DNA of 64,000 nt from CALIZF01 sp046292445 (GTDB lineage: Bacteria; Pseudomonadota; Alphaproteobacteria; Rhodobacterales; Rhodobacteraceae): positions 62,001 through 126,000 of the forward strand of contig JBKBQT010000006.1 in the NCBI GenBank assembly GCA_046292445.1, in the 5' to 3' direction. Position numbers and translations under genes: made by a program. Of the stretch, positions 18,027-29,277 are shown in pieces (the stretch's first letter is position 1; each line of letters opens with the position of its first letter). The notes beneath the pieces were generated by a model. The model worked only from the letters and a program-made list of their open reading frames with translations. It had not been told where the DNA came from and searched no databases.

Positions 18027-19421
18027 ATGACGGCCAAGAGCTTCGATGTGATCGTGATCGGTGCGGGGCCGGGCGGCTATGTCGCCGCGATCCGGGCCGC
18101 GCAACTGGGGCTCCGGGTCGTCTGCGTCGAACGCGAAAATCTCGGCGGCATCTGCCTCAACTGGGGCTGCATCCCGACCAAGGCGATGCTGCGGTCGGCC
18201 GAAGTGTTCCACCTGATGCACCGGGCGGCCGAGTTCGGCCTGTCGGCCAGCGGCATCGGCTTTGATCTCGACAAGGTGGCGCAACGCTCGCGCAAGGTGG
18301 CCGGGCAGCTTTCGGGCGGGATCGGGCATCTGCTGAAGAAGAACAAGGTCACGGTCATCATGGGCGACGCGACCTTGCCCGCCCCCGGCCGGGTCAGCGT
18401 CAAGACCGACAAGGGGACCGAGGATCTGACCGCCCCCGCCATCGTGCTTGCCACAGGGGCGCGGGCGCGCGAGTTGCCGGGGCTCGAGGCGGACGGGGAC
18501 CGCGTCTGGACCTATCGCCACGCGCTCGTGCCCAAGCGGATGCCCAAGGACCTGCTGGTCATCGGATCGGGCGCGATCGGGATAGAATTCGCCAGCTTCT
18601 ACAACACGCTGGGGGCGAGGACGACGGTGGTCGAGGTGATGGACCGCATCCTGCCCGTCGAGGATGCCGAGATTGCGGCCTTTGCGCGGAAGCAGTTCGT
18701 CAAGCAGGGGATGACGATCCTCGAAAAGGCGACGGTCAAGAAACTCGACCGCGATGCAGAGGGCGTGACGGCGCATATCGAACAGGGCGGCAAGACCGAG
18801 ACGCGGCGGTTCGACACGGTCATCTCGGCCGTCGGGATCGTCGGCAATGTCGAGGGGCTGGGGCTTGAGGCGCTCGGGGTCAGGATTGACCGCACGCATG
18901 TGGTGACGGACGCCCATTGCCGCACCGGCGTCGAGGGCCTTTACGCCATTGGCGACATCGCGGGCGCGCCCTGGCTTGCGCACAAGGCGAGCCACGAGGG
19001 TGTGATGGTCGCCGAGCTGATCGCGGGCGGCCATCCGCATGCGATCAAGCCCAATTCCATCGCCGGCTGCACCTATTGCCAGCCTCAGATCGCCTCGGTC
19101 GGGCTGACCGAGGAAAAGGCCAAGGCGGCGGGGCATGATGTGCGGGTCGGCCGGTTCCCCTTCATCGGCAACGGCAAGGCGATCGCGCTCGGCGAGCCCG
19201 AGGGGCTGGTCAAGACGGTGTTCGATGCAAAGACCGGCGAGCTTCTGGGCGCGCATATGGTGGGGGCAGAGGTGACCGAGTTGATCCAGGGCTATGTCAT
19301 CGGCCGCACGCTCGAGACGACCGAGGCGGAGTTGATGGAGGCCGTCTTCCCGCATCCGACCCTCAGCGAGATGATGCACGAATCGGTGCTCGACGCCTAC
19401 GGCCGCGCGATCCACTTCTGA
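18027..19421 (+). CDS. lpdA: Dihydrolipoyl dehydrogenase (E3)
   Basis: A 464-residue flavoprotein that reoxidises dihydrolipoamide in 2-oxoacid dehydrogenase complexes. The N-terminal FAD motif is VIVIGAGPGGYVAAIRAA. The redox disulfide is C43/C48 in GGICLNWGCIPTKAML (CLNWGC rather than the more common CLNVGC). An NAD-binding GSGAIGIEFASFYNTLG and the C-terminal interface HPTLSEMMHESV with the catalytic His-Glu pair are present. GGGAGG precedes the ATG at 18027. No E1 or E2 genes lie nearby, so the partner complex cannot be named from context. An MFS gene follows after three bases. Confidence 0.94.
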   Translation: MTAKSFDVIVIGAGPGGYVAAIRAAQLGLRVVCVERENLGGICLNWGCIPTKAMLRSAEVFHLMHRAAEFGLSASGIGFDLDKVAQRSRKVAGQLSGGIGHLLKKNKVTVIMGDATLPAPGRVSVKTDKGTEDLTAPAIVLATGARARELPGLEADGDRVWTYRHALVPKRMPKDLLVIGSGAIGIEFASFYNTLGARTTVVEVMDRILPVEDAEIAAFARKQFVKQGMTILEKATVKKLDRDAEGVTAHIEQGGKTETRRFDTVISAVGIVGNVEGLGLEALGVRIDRTHVVTDAHCRTGVEGLYAIGDIAGAPWLAHKASHEGVMVAELIAGGHPHAIKPNSIAGCTYCQPQIASVGLTEEKAKAAGHDVRVGRFPFIGNGKAIALGEPEGLVKTVFDAKTGELLGAHMVGAEVTELIQGYVIGRTLETTEAELMEAVFPHPTLSEMMHESVLDAYGRAIHF

Positions 19422-19424
19422 CGG

Positions 19425-20585
19425 GTGGTGCCGCCCGCCATCACGATCCTTGCCGTCTGGGCGGCGGGGCTGGGCGCTGCGGCCCAGTTCGGCAAGGTGT
19501 CGCTCGCCTTCGGGCCGCTGCAGGATCTCTATCCGGGGGCGGGCGCGGCGGGGGCCGGGTTGATCGTGTCGCTGGTGGGGGTGGTCGGGCTGGTGTTCGG
19601 CGCCTCGGCTGGCCTTGTGGTGTCGCGCATCGGCCTCAGGCGGGTGATGGTGGCGGCGCTGGCGGCGGGCGCGGCCGTGTCGGCGGCGCAGGCGATGCTG
19701 CCCCCGTTTCCGGCGATGCTGGCGCTGCGGGTGGTCGAGGGCGTGTCGCATCTGGCCATCGTCGTCGTCGGGCCGGTGGCGATCGCGCAGGCAACGCCGG
19801 CGCGGCACATCGGGCTGACGATGACGCTCTGGTCGTCGTTCTTCGGCGTTGCCTATGCGCTGCTCGGCCTGATCGCGCCGCCGGTGCTGGCGGCGGGAGG
19901 CGTGCCGGCGCTGTTTCTCGGGCATGCGGGCTGGATGGCCGTGCTGGCGCTGGCGCTGGCGGCGGCGATGCCGCGCGACCGTGCGGCGGCGGCCGAGACG
20001 GGGCCGGGCTGGATCGCGCGGCATGCGGCGATCTATGCCTCGCCGCGCATCGCGGCGCCGGCCCTGGGTTTCGTCTTTTACGCCGGGCTTTACGTCGCGA
20101 TCCTCACGCTGCTCCCGCCGATGCTGCCCGACCGGCTGCGCGATCCGGCGGCGGTGGGCATGCCGCTGGTGTCGATTGCGGTGTCCCTCACGCTCGGGGT
20201 GTGGCTGCTGTCGCGGGCCGCGGCGGTGGTGGTGGTGCAGGCGGGGTTTGCGGTGGCGCTGGCCGCGTCCATCCTGCTCGTCGCCGGCTGGGGCCATGGC
20301 GCCCCCATGCTGGCGGCGGCGCTGGTGCTGGCCGGGGCGCTCGGCATCGTGCAGGGCGCGTCCTTCGCGGCCATCGCCGCGCTGAACGGCACGCCGGAGG
20401 ACCGGGCGCGGGCGGCAGGTGCCGTGGCACAACTCGGCAACCTCGGAACCACGACCGGCACCCCGCTTCTGGGCGCGGCGGTTGCGGCGCTGGGGCCCAC
20501 CGGGCTGGCGGTGGTGGCCGTGCCGGCCTGTGCGGCCGGCATCGCGCTGCACGCATGGGCGGCGGCGCGCCGGCGCCGGGGCTGA
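19425..20585 (+). CDS. MFS transporter
   Basis: A 386-residue protein with 11 to 12 hydrophobic segments and the MFS A-like motif in GASAGLVVSRIGLRRVMVA. It starts with GTG at 19425, three bases after the lpdA stop, with a second GTG directly after it that could also serve. The closeness suggests co-transcription with lpdA, but no functional link is obvious. The family moves small solutes across the inner membrane; the substrate is unknown. Its stop lies eight bases before the convergent rhodanese gene. Confidence 0.85.
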   Translation: MVPPAITILAVWAAGLGAAAQFGKVSLAFGPLQDLYPGAGAAGAGLIVSLVGVVGLVFGASAGLVVSRIGLRRVMVAALAAGAAVSAAQAMLPPFPAMLALRVVEGVSHLAIVVVGPVAIAQATPARHIGLTMTLWSSFFGVAYALLGLIAPPVLAAGGVPALFLGHAGWMAVLALALAAAMPRDRAAAAETGPGWIARHAAIYASPRIAAPALGFVFYAGLYVAILTLLPPMLPDRLRDPAAVGMPLVSIAVSLTLGVWLLSRAAAVVVVQAGFAVALAASILLVAGWGHGAPMLAAALVLAGALGIVQGASFAAIAALNGTPEDRARAAGAVAQLGNLGTTTGTPLLGAAVAALGPTGLAVVAVPACAAGIALHAWAAARRRRG

Positions 20586-20593
20586 GCGCGCGT

Positions 20594-20989
20594 TCAGGCC
20601 GAGCGCGCCGTGGCCGGCTGCCGCCGGATCGTGCCGCCACCGTCGAGCCATTCCCGCAGGCCGCCGAGGTTCCAGACATCCGCATGGCCCCGCGCCAGCA
20701 GGAACCCGCCGGCAATCTGCGAGCGCACGCCGGTCGCGCAATAGAGGATGACCGTCCGTGCAGGCGACAGGGCCGGACAGAAACCCGGATGTCCGGGCGT
20801 CGCCGCCGCCTCGAACGCCGCCATCGGGATATGAAGCGCGCCGGTCGCAAGGCCGGTCGCCGCAACCTCGCGCTGGCTGCGCAGATCGACGAGCGTGGCG
20901 CCCGCCGCAACCGCCCGCACCGCCGCGACCGGCGTGATCCACGGCAACCGCAGGCAGGCATCGGTGTAGGCGAGCGGACTGGCGGGCAT
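20594..20989 (-). CDS. Rhodanese-like domain protein
   Basis: A 131-residue single-domain rhodanese homologue. The predicted persulfide-carrying cysteine lies in VILYCATGVRSQIAGGFLL. The ribosome-binding GGAGAATTCGC directly before the ATG at 20989 fixes the start; an upstream ATG at 21016 has none. Rhodaneses carry sulfur or act as sulfur-transfer partners; the acceptor here is unknown. The gene is divergent from uvrA, and the SOS box lies between them. Confidence 0.85.
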   Translation of the reverse strand: MPASPLAYTDACLRLPWITPVAAVRAVAAGATLVDLRSQREVAATGLATGALHIPMAAFEAAATPGHPGFCPALSPARTVILYCATGVRSQIAGGFLLARGHADVWNLGGLREWLDGGGTIRRQPATARSA

Positions 20990-21058
20990 GCGAATTCTCC
21001 CATAGCGTGCAGACATCGTTGCGCCGCACCCATGAAGGGAACGTAAACGCCCGGCATT

Positions 21059-21073
21059 GTTCCGCCTTCGTTC
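21059..21073. promoter_or_regulatory. LexA (SOS) box of the alphaproteobacterial type
   Basis: The sequence GTTC at 21059-21062, seven bases, then GTTC at 21070-21073 is an exact match to the GTTC-N7-GTTC direct-repeat operator known for LexA in Rhodobacter and other alphaproteobacteria. It lies just upstream of the uvrA -35 hexamer. Confidence 0.7.
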
Positions 21074-21084
21074 GCACATTCCGA

Positions 21085-21113
21085 TTGGCCTTCGCGCCGC
21101 GCTGCACTAGGTT
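21085..21113 (+). promoter_or_regulatory. Sigma-70-type promoter for uvrA
   Basis: TTGGCC at 21085-21090 and TAGGTT at 21108-21113 with a 17-base spacer, ending 26 bases before the uvrA ATG. The LexA box ends 11 bases before the -35 hexamer. Confidence 0.5.
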
Positions 21114-21139
21114 CTGGCGGCGGGTGTGCGGGGGTCGGG

Positions 21140-23998
<2,859 letters not shown>

Positions 23999-24002
23999 GG
24001 CG

Positions 24003-24887
24003 ATGGACCGCCCCCGGATCGGGCTGGCGCTCGGGGCGGGGGGCGCGCGCGGCTGGTGCCATATCGGCGTGATCCGCGGGCTCGCGCGGCTCGGCATCGT
24101 GCCGGATGTGATCGCGGGCACCTCGATGGGCGCGCTGGTCGGGGCGGCGGCGGCGGGCGGCGCGCTCGATGCGCTCGAGGACTGGGCGCGGGCGCAGACG
24201 CGGGCGCGGTATCTGCGGCTTGTGGACGTGCGGCTGACCGGCGGCGGTCTGGTCGGCGGGGTCGAGATCGGGGCGGTGATCGGCGGCCTGCCGATGCCCC
24301 AGGCGGTCGAGGCGCTGCCGGTGCCCTTCGCCGCCGTGGCCTGCGACATCGCCACGGGCGAGGAGGTCTGGCTGCGCGACGGGCCTGTGGCCGATGCGGT
24401 GCGCGCCTCGGTCGCCATGCCGGGGGTGATCGCGGCGCATCAGCGCGGCGGGCGCTGGCTGGTCGACGGCGGGGTGGTGAACCCGATCCCGGTGGTCGTC
24501 GCGCGGGCACTCGGGGCGCAGGTGGTCGTCGCGGTCAATCCCAACCTGCGGCCGGCCGGCCAGTTCTGGCGCCCGCCGCCGGCGACGGGGACCTTCGCCG
24601 ATTTCCTGCCGCGCCTGCCCGAGGCGATCCGCGGCCTGCTGCCGGGCGCGGCGCGCACGGTCGATCCGGGGCCGGGCTATCTCGACCTTGTGTCGAGCAC
24701 GATCGACATCCTGATCGACCGGAACCTGCGGGCGCGTCTGGCCGGCGATGCGCCGGATGTGGTGCTCGGCGCGCGGCTCGCGCATCTGTCGGTGTTCGAT
24801 TTCCACTGCGCCGCCGAAGCGATCGCGGAAGGCGAGCGGATGGTGGCGGCGCAGGCCGACTGGATCGCGGCCTGCGCGGGGGTTTAG
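24003..24887 (+). CDS. Patatin-like phospholipase (RssA-like)
   Basis: A 294-residue patatin-like serine hydrolase. The oxyanion glycine-rich loop is GAGGARGWCHIG at the N-terminus. The nucleophile elbow is GTSMG with S41, and the catalytic aspartate is D155 in VDGGVVNPIPV. It resembles the RssA group of bacterial patatins that cleave lipid acyl chains; the true substrate is unknown. No signal peptide is seen, so it is probably cytoplasmic or membrane-peripheral. It follows uvrA by four bases and could be co-induced with it. Confidence 0.88.
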   Translation: MDRPRIGLALGAGGARGWCHIGVIRGLARLGIVPDVIAGTSMGALVGAAAAGGALDALEDWARAQTRARYLRLVDVRLTGGGLVGGVEIGAVIGGLPMPQAVEALPVPFAAVACDIATGEEVWLRDGPVADAVRASVAMPGVIAAHQRGGRWLVDGGVVNPIPVVVARALGAQVVVAVNPNLRPAGQFWRPPPATGTFADFLPRLPEAIRGLLPGAARTVDPGPGYLDLVSSTIDILIDRNLRARLAGDAPDVVLGARLAHLSVFDFHCAAEAIAEGERMVAAQADWIAACAGV

Positions 24888-24891
24888 GGCC

Positions 24892-25101
24892 TCAGGTCCG
24901 CTTCATCGGGCAGGTGCTGATCCCGAGGATCGAGTAGAGCGGGCAGGTGGAAAAGAGGCCCGTCGCCAGCGGCACGATCCCGACAAGATAGAGGTAGGTC
25001 CAGGGCGAGCTGCTGGGATTCAGGAAGAAGCCTGCGATCAGGGCAAGGCCCACGACGATGCGCAGGATGCGGTCGATGCCGCCGACATTCGTTTTGAACA
25101 T
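24892..25101 (-). CDS. DUF2892 small membrane protein
   Basis: A 69-residue protein with two hydrophobic helices (VGGIDRILRIVVGLALIAGF and a segment near residues 35-50) and the closing CPLYSILGISTCPMK pattern of the DUF2892/YgaP-type inner-membrane domain. This domain is often fused or linked to rhodanese domains in sulfur handling, but here it is free-standing. It converges on the patatin gene with four bases between the stops. Function unknown. Confidence 0.88.
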   Translation of the reverse strand: MFKTNVGGIDRILRIVVGLALIAGFFLNPSSSPWTYLYLVGIVPLATGLFSTCPLYSILGISTCPMKRT

Positions 25102-25186
25102 GGGGAACTCCTAGCCTCGGGACCGCCCCGAGGACCGCAGGATGCACCCGGTGCAAACATTCGTCAACGCGCATATGTGTCGCGGG

Positions 25187-26059
25187 TCAGCCGCGGCCGC
25201 GCCGCTCGAACCGGGGCAGCATGGCCGAGAAATCCTTGCCGCGCCCGTCCTCGTCCTCGACGAACCGGCGGTAGAGCGCGGCGGCCAGTTGCCCCATCGG
25301 CGTGTCGGCATCGGCCGCCGCGGCCGCCTGCTGCGACAGGTCGAGATCCTTGAGCATCAGTTCGGCGGCGAACCCCGGCCTGTAGCCGTTGTCGGCGGGC
25401 GATTGCGGGCCCACCCCCGGCGCGGGGCAATAGGCGTTCATCGACCAGGAATAGCCCGACGACGTGCTGACCACATCGAACATCTTCTGCCGGTCGAGGC
25501 CGAGCTTGTCGGCCAGGGCAAAGGCCTCGCAGGTGGCGATCATCGTGACGCCGAGGATCATGTTGTTGCAGATCTTGGCCGCCTGCCCCGCGCCCGCATC
25601 GCCGCAATGCACCGCCTTCTTGCCCATCACCTCGAAAAGCGGCTTCACGGTGGCAAAGGCGCCCACGGTCCCGCCGACCATGAAGGTGAGCGTTCCGGCC
25701 GCCGCGCCGCCCACCCCGCCCGACACCGGCGCATCGAGCGCGCCGAGCCCCGCGGCGGCCGCATCGGCCGCCACGGCGCGGGCGCTTTCGACATCGACCG
25801 TCGAGCAATCGCACAGGACCGCGCCCGGGCGCATCGCGGGGATCACCTCGGCTGCCACGCTGCGCAGGATCGCGCCATTGGGCAGCATGGTGACGACCAC
25901 ATCGGCGCCAGCCGCGGCCTCGGCCGCCGAGGCGGCCAGGACGACCCCCTCCGGTCCCTTGCCGGTCACGTCGAACCCGGTGACATCATGCCCGGCCTTC
26001 ACGAGATTGGCCGCCATCGGCGCGCCCATGTTTCCCAGCCCGATGAATCCGATCCTCAT
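25187..26059 (-). CDS. mmsB: 3-hydroxyisobutyrate dehydrogenase
   Basis: A 290-residue NAD-dependent dehydrogenase that oxidises 3-hydroxyisobutyrate to methylmalonate semialdehyde in valine breakdown. The N-terminal dinucleotide motif is IGFIGLGNMGAPMAANL, the substrate-binding signature DAPVSGGVGGAAAGTLTFMV follows, and the catalytic lysine is in GQAAKICNNMILG. The ATG overlaps the stop of the upstream hydrolase gene (ATGA). An open frame continues upstream into that gene but has no support. It is the last gene of the acd-hydrolase-mmsB operon. Confidence 0.94.
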   Translation of the reverse strand: MRIGFIGLGNMGAPMAANLVKAGHDVTGFDVTGKGPEGVVLAASAAEAAAGADVVVTMLPNGAILRSVAAEVIPAMRPGAVLCDCSTVDVESARAVAADAAAAGLGALDAPVSGGVGGAAAGTLTFMVGGTVGAFATVKPLFEVMGKKAVHCGDAGAGQAAKICNNMILGVTMIATCEAFALADKLGLDRQKMFDVVSTSSGYSWSMNAYCPAPGVGPQSPADNGYRPGFAAELMLKDLDLSQQAAAAADADTPMGQLAAALYRRFVEDEDGRGKDFSAMLPRFERRGRG

Positions 26060-27096
26060 GTCCGTTCCTCCTCCATCCGCCAGGCATCGCGCCCGAGCGG
26101 CATCAGCATCCGCGACACCGCGATGCCCGGCACATCCTCGACCCGCGCATGGGTCCAGACGGGCTTGCGGTCCTTGTCGATGATCGCCGCGCGCACGCCT
26201 TCGAGGAAATCGCCGTCCTGCATGGCCCGGTGCGTGAAGCGGTATTCGAGTTCCAGCGCCCGCGGCACCGTCGGCGCATCGCCGAGGCGGTGCAGCATCT
26301 CGACGGTGCAGGCGGCCGACAGCGGGCAGCCCTTGCGCAGCGCCGCCAGCGCCTCGGCCGCGAAGGGGGACGGGTCGCGTTCCAGAAGCCGTGCGATATC
26401 GCCCGCCGTCTCGCCGGCGAAAAGCGCGTCGATCTGCGGGCCGAGCGCGGCGAGGCGCCCCGGGGGCGGGGCCTCCCCGCCGATCGCGGCGATATCGCCC
26501 GTCTCGGCCAGCCGCGCCTTGAGCGCGTCCCAACCCGCCTCGGGCACGAAGGCATCGGCAAAGCCGGCATGGATCGCATCTGCCGGTCCCATCCGCGCGC
26601 CGGTCACCCCGAGGTATTCGCCCAGCCGCCCCGGCGCCCGCGCCAGCAGTGCGCAGCCCCCGACATCGGGCACGAGGCCGATGGCGCATTCGGGCATGGC
26701 GACCTGCGTCGTCTCGCCCACGATGCGGTGCGATGCATGCCCGCCGATACCGACCCCGCCGCCCATGACAAAGCCCTGCATGAAGGCGACGATGGGCTTG
26801 GGATAGGCGTCGATCCGCGCGTTCATGCGGTATTCGTCGCGCCAGAACCGGCGCGGGCTGTCGAAATCGCCCGCCCGCCCCGCCGCATACATCGCCGCGA
26901 TATCGCCCCCGGCGCAGAAGGCGCGCGGCCCCGCGCCGTCGATCATCACCAGCGACACCGCGGGATCCTCCGCCCATTCGATCAGCGCGGCGTCGATGGC
27001 GGTGCACATGTCCCAGGTGAGGGCGTTGAGCGCGGCGGGCCGGTTCAGCGTGACATGCCCCGCCGCGCCGGTCTTGCGGATGACGACCTCGCTCAT
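26056..27096 (-). CDS. 3-hydroxyisobutyryl-CoA hydrolase (enoyl-CoA hydratase family)
   Basis: A 346-residue member of the crotonase superfamily. Its length, the oxyanion-hole segments FCAGGDIAAMY and MQGFVMGGGVGIGGHASHRI, and the MPECAIGLVPDVGG segment with the catalytic glutamate fit 3-hydroxyisobutyryl-CoA hydrolase rather than a 260-residue enoyl-CoA hydratase. The enzyme frees 3-hydroxyisobutyrate for the next enzyme, encoded directly downstream. The ATG at 27096 overlaps the stop of the acyl-CoA dehydrogenase gene (ATGA), and its own stop overlaps the mmsB start, so three genes are translationally coupled in pathway order. Confidence 0.9.
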   Translation of the reverse strand: MSEVVIRKTGAAGHVTLNRPAALNALTWDMCTAIDAALIEWAEDPAVSLVMIDGAGPRAFCAGGDIAAMYAAGRAGDFDSPRRFWRDEYRMNARIDAYPKPIVAFMQGFVMGGGVGIGGHASHRIVGETTQVAMPECAIGLVPDVGGCALLARAPGRLGEYLGVTGARMGPADAIHAGFADAFVPEAGWDALKARLAETGDIAAIGGEAPPPGRLAALGPQIDALFAGETAGDIARLLERDPSPFAAEALAALRKGCPLSAACTVEMLHRLGDAPTVPRALELEYRFTHRAMQDGDFLEGVRAAIIDKDRKPVWTHARVEDVPGIAVSRMLMPLGRDAWRMEEERT

Positions 27097-28238
27097 GCGC
27101 CCGCCGCCAGCATGTCGCGCGCGACGATCACCCGCATGATCTCGTTCGTGCCCTCGAGTATCTGGTGCACGCGCAGGTCGCGGACGATCTTCTCGATCCC
27201 GTAATCGGCCAGATAGCCATAGCCGCCATGCAGTTGCAGGCATTCGTTGGCCACCGCGAAGGCGGCATCGGTGACATACATCTTGGCCATGGCGCAGAAC
27301 CGCGTCGCGTCGGCCGCGCCGGTGTCAAGCTTCCACGCCGCCTGCCGCAGGAACACGCGCGCCGATTGCAGCCGCACCTCCTGCTCGGCGAGGCGGAACT
27401 GCAGCGCCTGGAACTCGGTCAGGCTGCGGCCAAAGGCCTTGCGCTCGCGCATGTAGGCTATGGTCGCGTCCAGCGCCGCCTGCGCCCCCCCGAGCGCCGA
27501 GGCCGCGATGTTGAGCCGCCCGCCGTCGAGCCCGGCCATCGCATAGACGAACCCGCGCCCCTCCTCGCCCAGAAGGTTGGCCGCCGGGATGCGGCAATCG
27601 TCGAACTGCACCTGCCGGGTGGGCTGCGCGCGCCAGCCCATCTTGTCCTCGAGCCCGCCGAAGGACAGGCCCGGCGCGCCGTCCTCGACGATCACGGCCG
27701 AGATGCCGCGCGGCCCCTCGCCCCCCGTGCGCACCATGACGATATAGGCGTCCGAATAGCCCCCGCCCGAGATGAAGGCCTTGGTGCCGTTCAGCGTCCA
27801 TCCGTCATTGGTGCGCTCGGCCCGGGTGCGCAGGGCGGCGGCGTCCGACCCCGATCCCGGTTCGGTCAGGCAATAGGAAAACACCCTGTCCATGCTGCAC
27901 AGGGCGGGAAGCCAGCGCGCGCGGGAATCGGGGCTGGCGAACTTGTCGATCATCCCGCCGCACATGTTGTGGATCGACAGGAACGATCCGACGGCGGGGC
28001 AGGCCATCGCCAGTGCCTCGAACACCAGCGTCGCGTCGAGCCGCGTGAGGCCCGACCCGCCGTGATCGTCCGACACATAGATGCCCCCCAAGCCGAGCGC
28101 GGCGGCCTTGGGCCACAGATCCCTCGGGATCGTCCCCGCCGCTTCCCAGGCCCGGGCATGGGGCGCGATCTCGGCCTGCCCGAAATCGCGGGCCATGTCG
28201 AAGATGGCCTGCTGTTCCTCGGTCAATGCGAAATCCAT
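27093..28238 (-). CDS. Acyl-CoA dehydrogenase, probably isobutyryl-CoA specific
   Basis: A 381-residue FAD-dependent acyl-CoA dehydrogenase. Features are the N-terminal MDFALTEEQQAIFDMARDF, the FAD-binding CLTEPGSGSDAAAL, and the C-terminal EGTNEIMRVIVARDML that carries the catalytic glutamate position for short branched-chain enzymes. GGAGGGCCGAGG before the ATG at 28238 fixes the start. The gene order with 3-hydroxyisobutyryl-CoA hydrolase and mmsB points to isobutyryl-CoA as substrate in the valine pathway; the specificity is inferred from context. Confidence 0.9.
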   Translation of the reverse strand: MDFALTEEQQAIFDMARDFGQAEIAPHARAWEAAGTIPRDLWPKAAALGLGGIYVSDDHGGSGLTRLDATLVFEALAMACPAVGSFLSIHNMCGGMIDKFASPDSRARWLPALCSMDRVFSYCLTEPGSGSDAAALRTRAERTNDGWTLNGTKAFISGGGYSDAYIVMVRTGGEGPRGISAVIVEDGAPGLSFGGLEDKMGWRAQPTRQVQFDDCRIPAANLLGEEGRGFVYAMAGLDGGRLNIAASALGGAQAALDATIAYMRERKAFGRSLTEFQALQFRLAEQEVRLQSARVFLRQAAWKLDTGAADATRFCAMAKMYVTDAAFAVANECLQLHGGYGYLADYGIEKIVRDLRVHQILEGTNEIMRVIVARDMLAAGA

Positions 28239-28275
28239 CCTCGGCCCTCCCTCAGCGCCCGATCGTTGCTCTCGG

Positions 28276-28303
28276 TTGCTAGCGGATCGTGGAGTGGAAG
28301 CAA
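28276..28303 (-). promoter_or_regulatory. Putative promoter of the valine operon
   Basis: On the minus strand TTGCTT (28303-28298) and TAGCAA (28281-28276) are 16 bases apart, 38 bases upstream of the acyl-CoA dehydrogenase ATG. Confidence 0.4.
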
Positions 28304-28448
28304 AGCCCTCGGGAAAGAGCTGATTCGTTCGCGATCTTGATCGGTTGTTTGCGAAAACTGAACAATGATGACAACCGTTCGAATTGGATCGAAATCGCTG
28401 CAGGGCATTCATGTCACGGTTGCAAAATGAGCGAGATCAGCAAGGCAT

Positions 28449-28462
28449 TTGATCGACGTCAA
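28449..28462. promoter_or_regulatory. FNR/CRP-family-like site
   Basis: TTGATCGACGTCAA matches the FnrL consensus TTGAT-N4-ATCAA at nine of ten defined positions. It lies about 50 bases upstream of the start of the VPLPA-tail gene at 28511. Confidence 0.35.
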
Positions 28463-28477
28463 GATTGTGGCGCTAGT

Positions 28478-28487
28478 GTGACGTCAC
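28478..28487. promoter_or_regulatory. GTGACGTCAC palindrome
   Basis: A perfect 10-bp palindrome 23 bases upstream of the VPLPA-tail gene start. It could be an operator or part of the promoter; no regulator can be named. Confidence 0.3.
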
Positions 28488-28510
28488 GGTGGAAAATGGA
28501 GGGTGCGATC

Positions 28511-29125
28511 GTGACCGTTACACAGATGCTCAGATCGGTCGCGCTCGCGGCCACAGTCGTGGTGACGGCCGTTGGATTTTCCACGACGGTTTACGCGACT
28601 CCCTTCACATCGGCGGGCACGTGCCTGGTGACGGATGTGACGCCGAATGCAGGGTCCTGCTTCGGCACGGTGCTTCCCGAGCCGGTCAACGACAGCGCGT
28701 CGCTGCTGAACAACAACACGTTCGGCACCGACACCGGCCTGTTCGGCCGGACGAACTGGGCACAGCTCGCCAAGTTCGACACGCCGGGTGGCGGTTCGAA
28801 CACCAACGGGCTTTCCCTGTCCGGCAACAACTGGTCGTTCGCCGGCAGCCTTCTCTACGATGCCGTCGCAATCGTGCTGAAGCAGAGCAACACGTTCTCT
28901 GCGTATCTGTTCGTAGGCGGGCTTGCGAGTTCCGGCACCTGGTCGACCCCCGGTTTCGGGCAACAGTCCGGCGGCCTGAGCCACATGTCGATCTACACCT
29001 CGGGCGACCGGATCGTCCCGCCGCCGCCGCCGCCGCCGGTCGTCCCGTTGCCTGCGGCCGGTTTCCTGATGCTCGGTGCGCTCGGCGGGCTCGCCGCGCT
29101 GCGGCGCCGGTGCAAGGCGGTCTGA
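28511..29125 (+). CDS. Exported protein with VPLPA-CTERM sorting tail
   Basis: A 204-residue surface protein. GGAGGG at 28498-28503 lies seven bases before the GTG at 28511, so this start is preferred over an ATG at 28496; it gives the signal peptide MTVTQMLRSVALAATVVVTA. The mature part is rich in Ser, Asn and Gly and has two cysteines (CLVTDV, SCFGTV). A seven-proline linker leads to VVPLPAAGFLMLGALGGLAA and a basic RRRCK end, which is the VPLPA-CTERM tripartite sorting signal processed by an exosortase D-type enzyme. No exosortase gene is in this window. The mature domain is not recognised. It interrupts the valine-degradation region. Confidence 0.85.
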   Translation: MTVTQMLRSVALAATVVVTAVGFSTTVYATPFTSAGTCLVTDVTPNAGSCFGTVLPEPVNDSASLLNNNTFGTDTGLFGRTNWAQLAKFDTPGGGSNTNGLSLSGNNWSFAGSLLYDAVAIVLKQSNTFSAYLFVGGLASSGTWSTPGFGQQSGGLSHMSIYTSGDRIVPPPPPPPVVPLPAAGFLMLGALGGLAALRRRCKAV

Positions 29126-29146
29126 CAAGCCTCGCCACCAAGTCGA

Positions 29147-29176
29147 GAAACGGGCGCCCTCTCGGGCGCCCGTTTC
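29147..29176 (+). terminator. Terminator hairpin after the VPLPA-tail gene
   Basis: GAAACGGGCGCCC at 29147-29159 is the perfect reverse complement of 29164-29176, with a TCTC loop. It begins 21 bases after the stop and lies between two convergent genes. Confidence 0.7.
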
Positions 29177-29277
29177 CGTTCCGGGACAAGGCTTGTCGGC
29201 AGGGCGCGGGGGGGCGGGCACCCGCCTTCCGGCCCCGGACGGCGCATCGCCGGGCAAAACCGACGACGCGTGAAGCG

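Noticed and set aside
26060..27007. Upstream extension of the mmsB frame
   Set aside because: It lies wholly inside the hydrolase gene in another frame; the dinucleotide motif begins immediately after the ATG at 26059, which is the normal start of the family.
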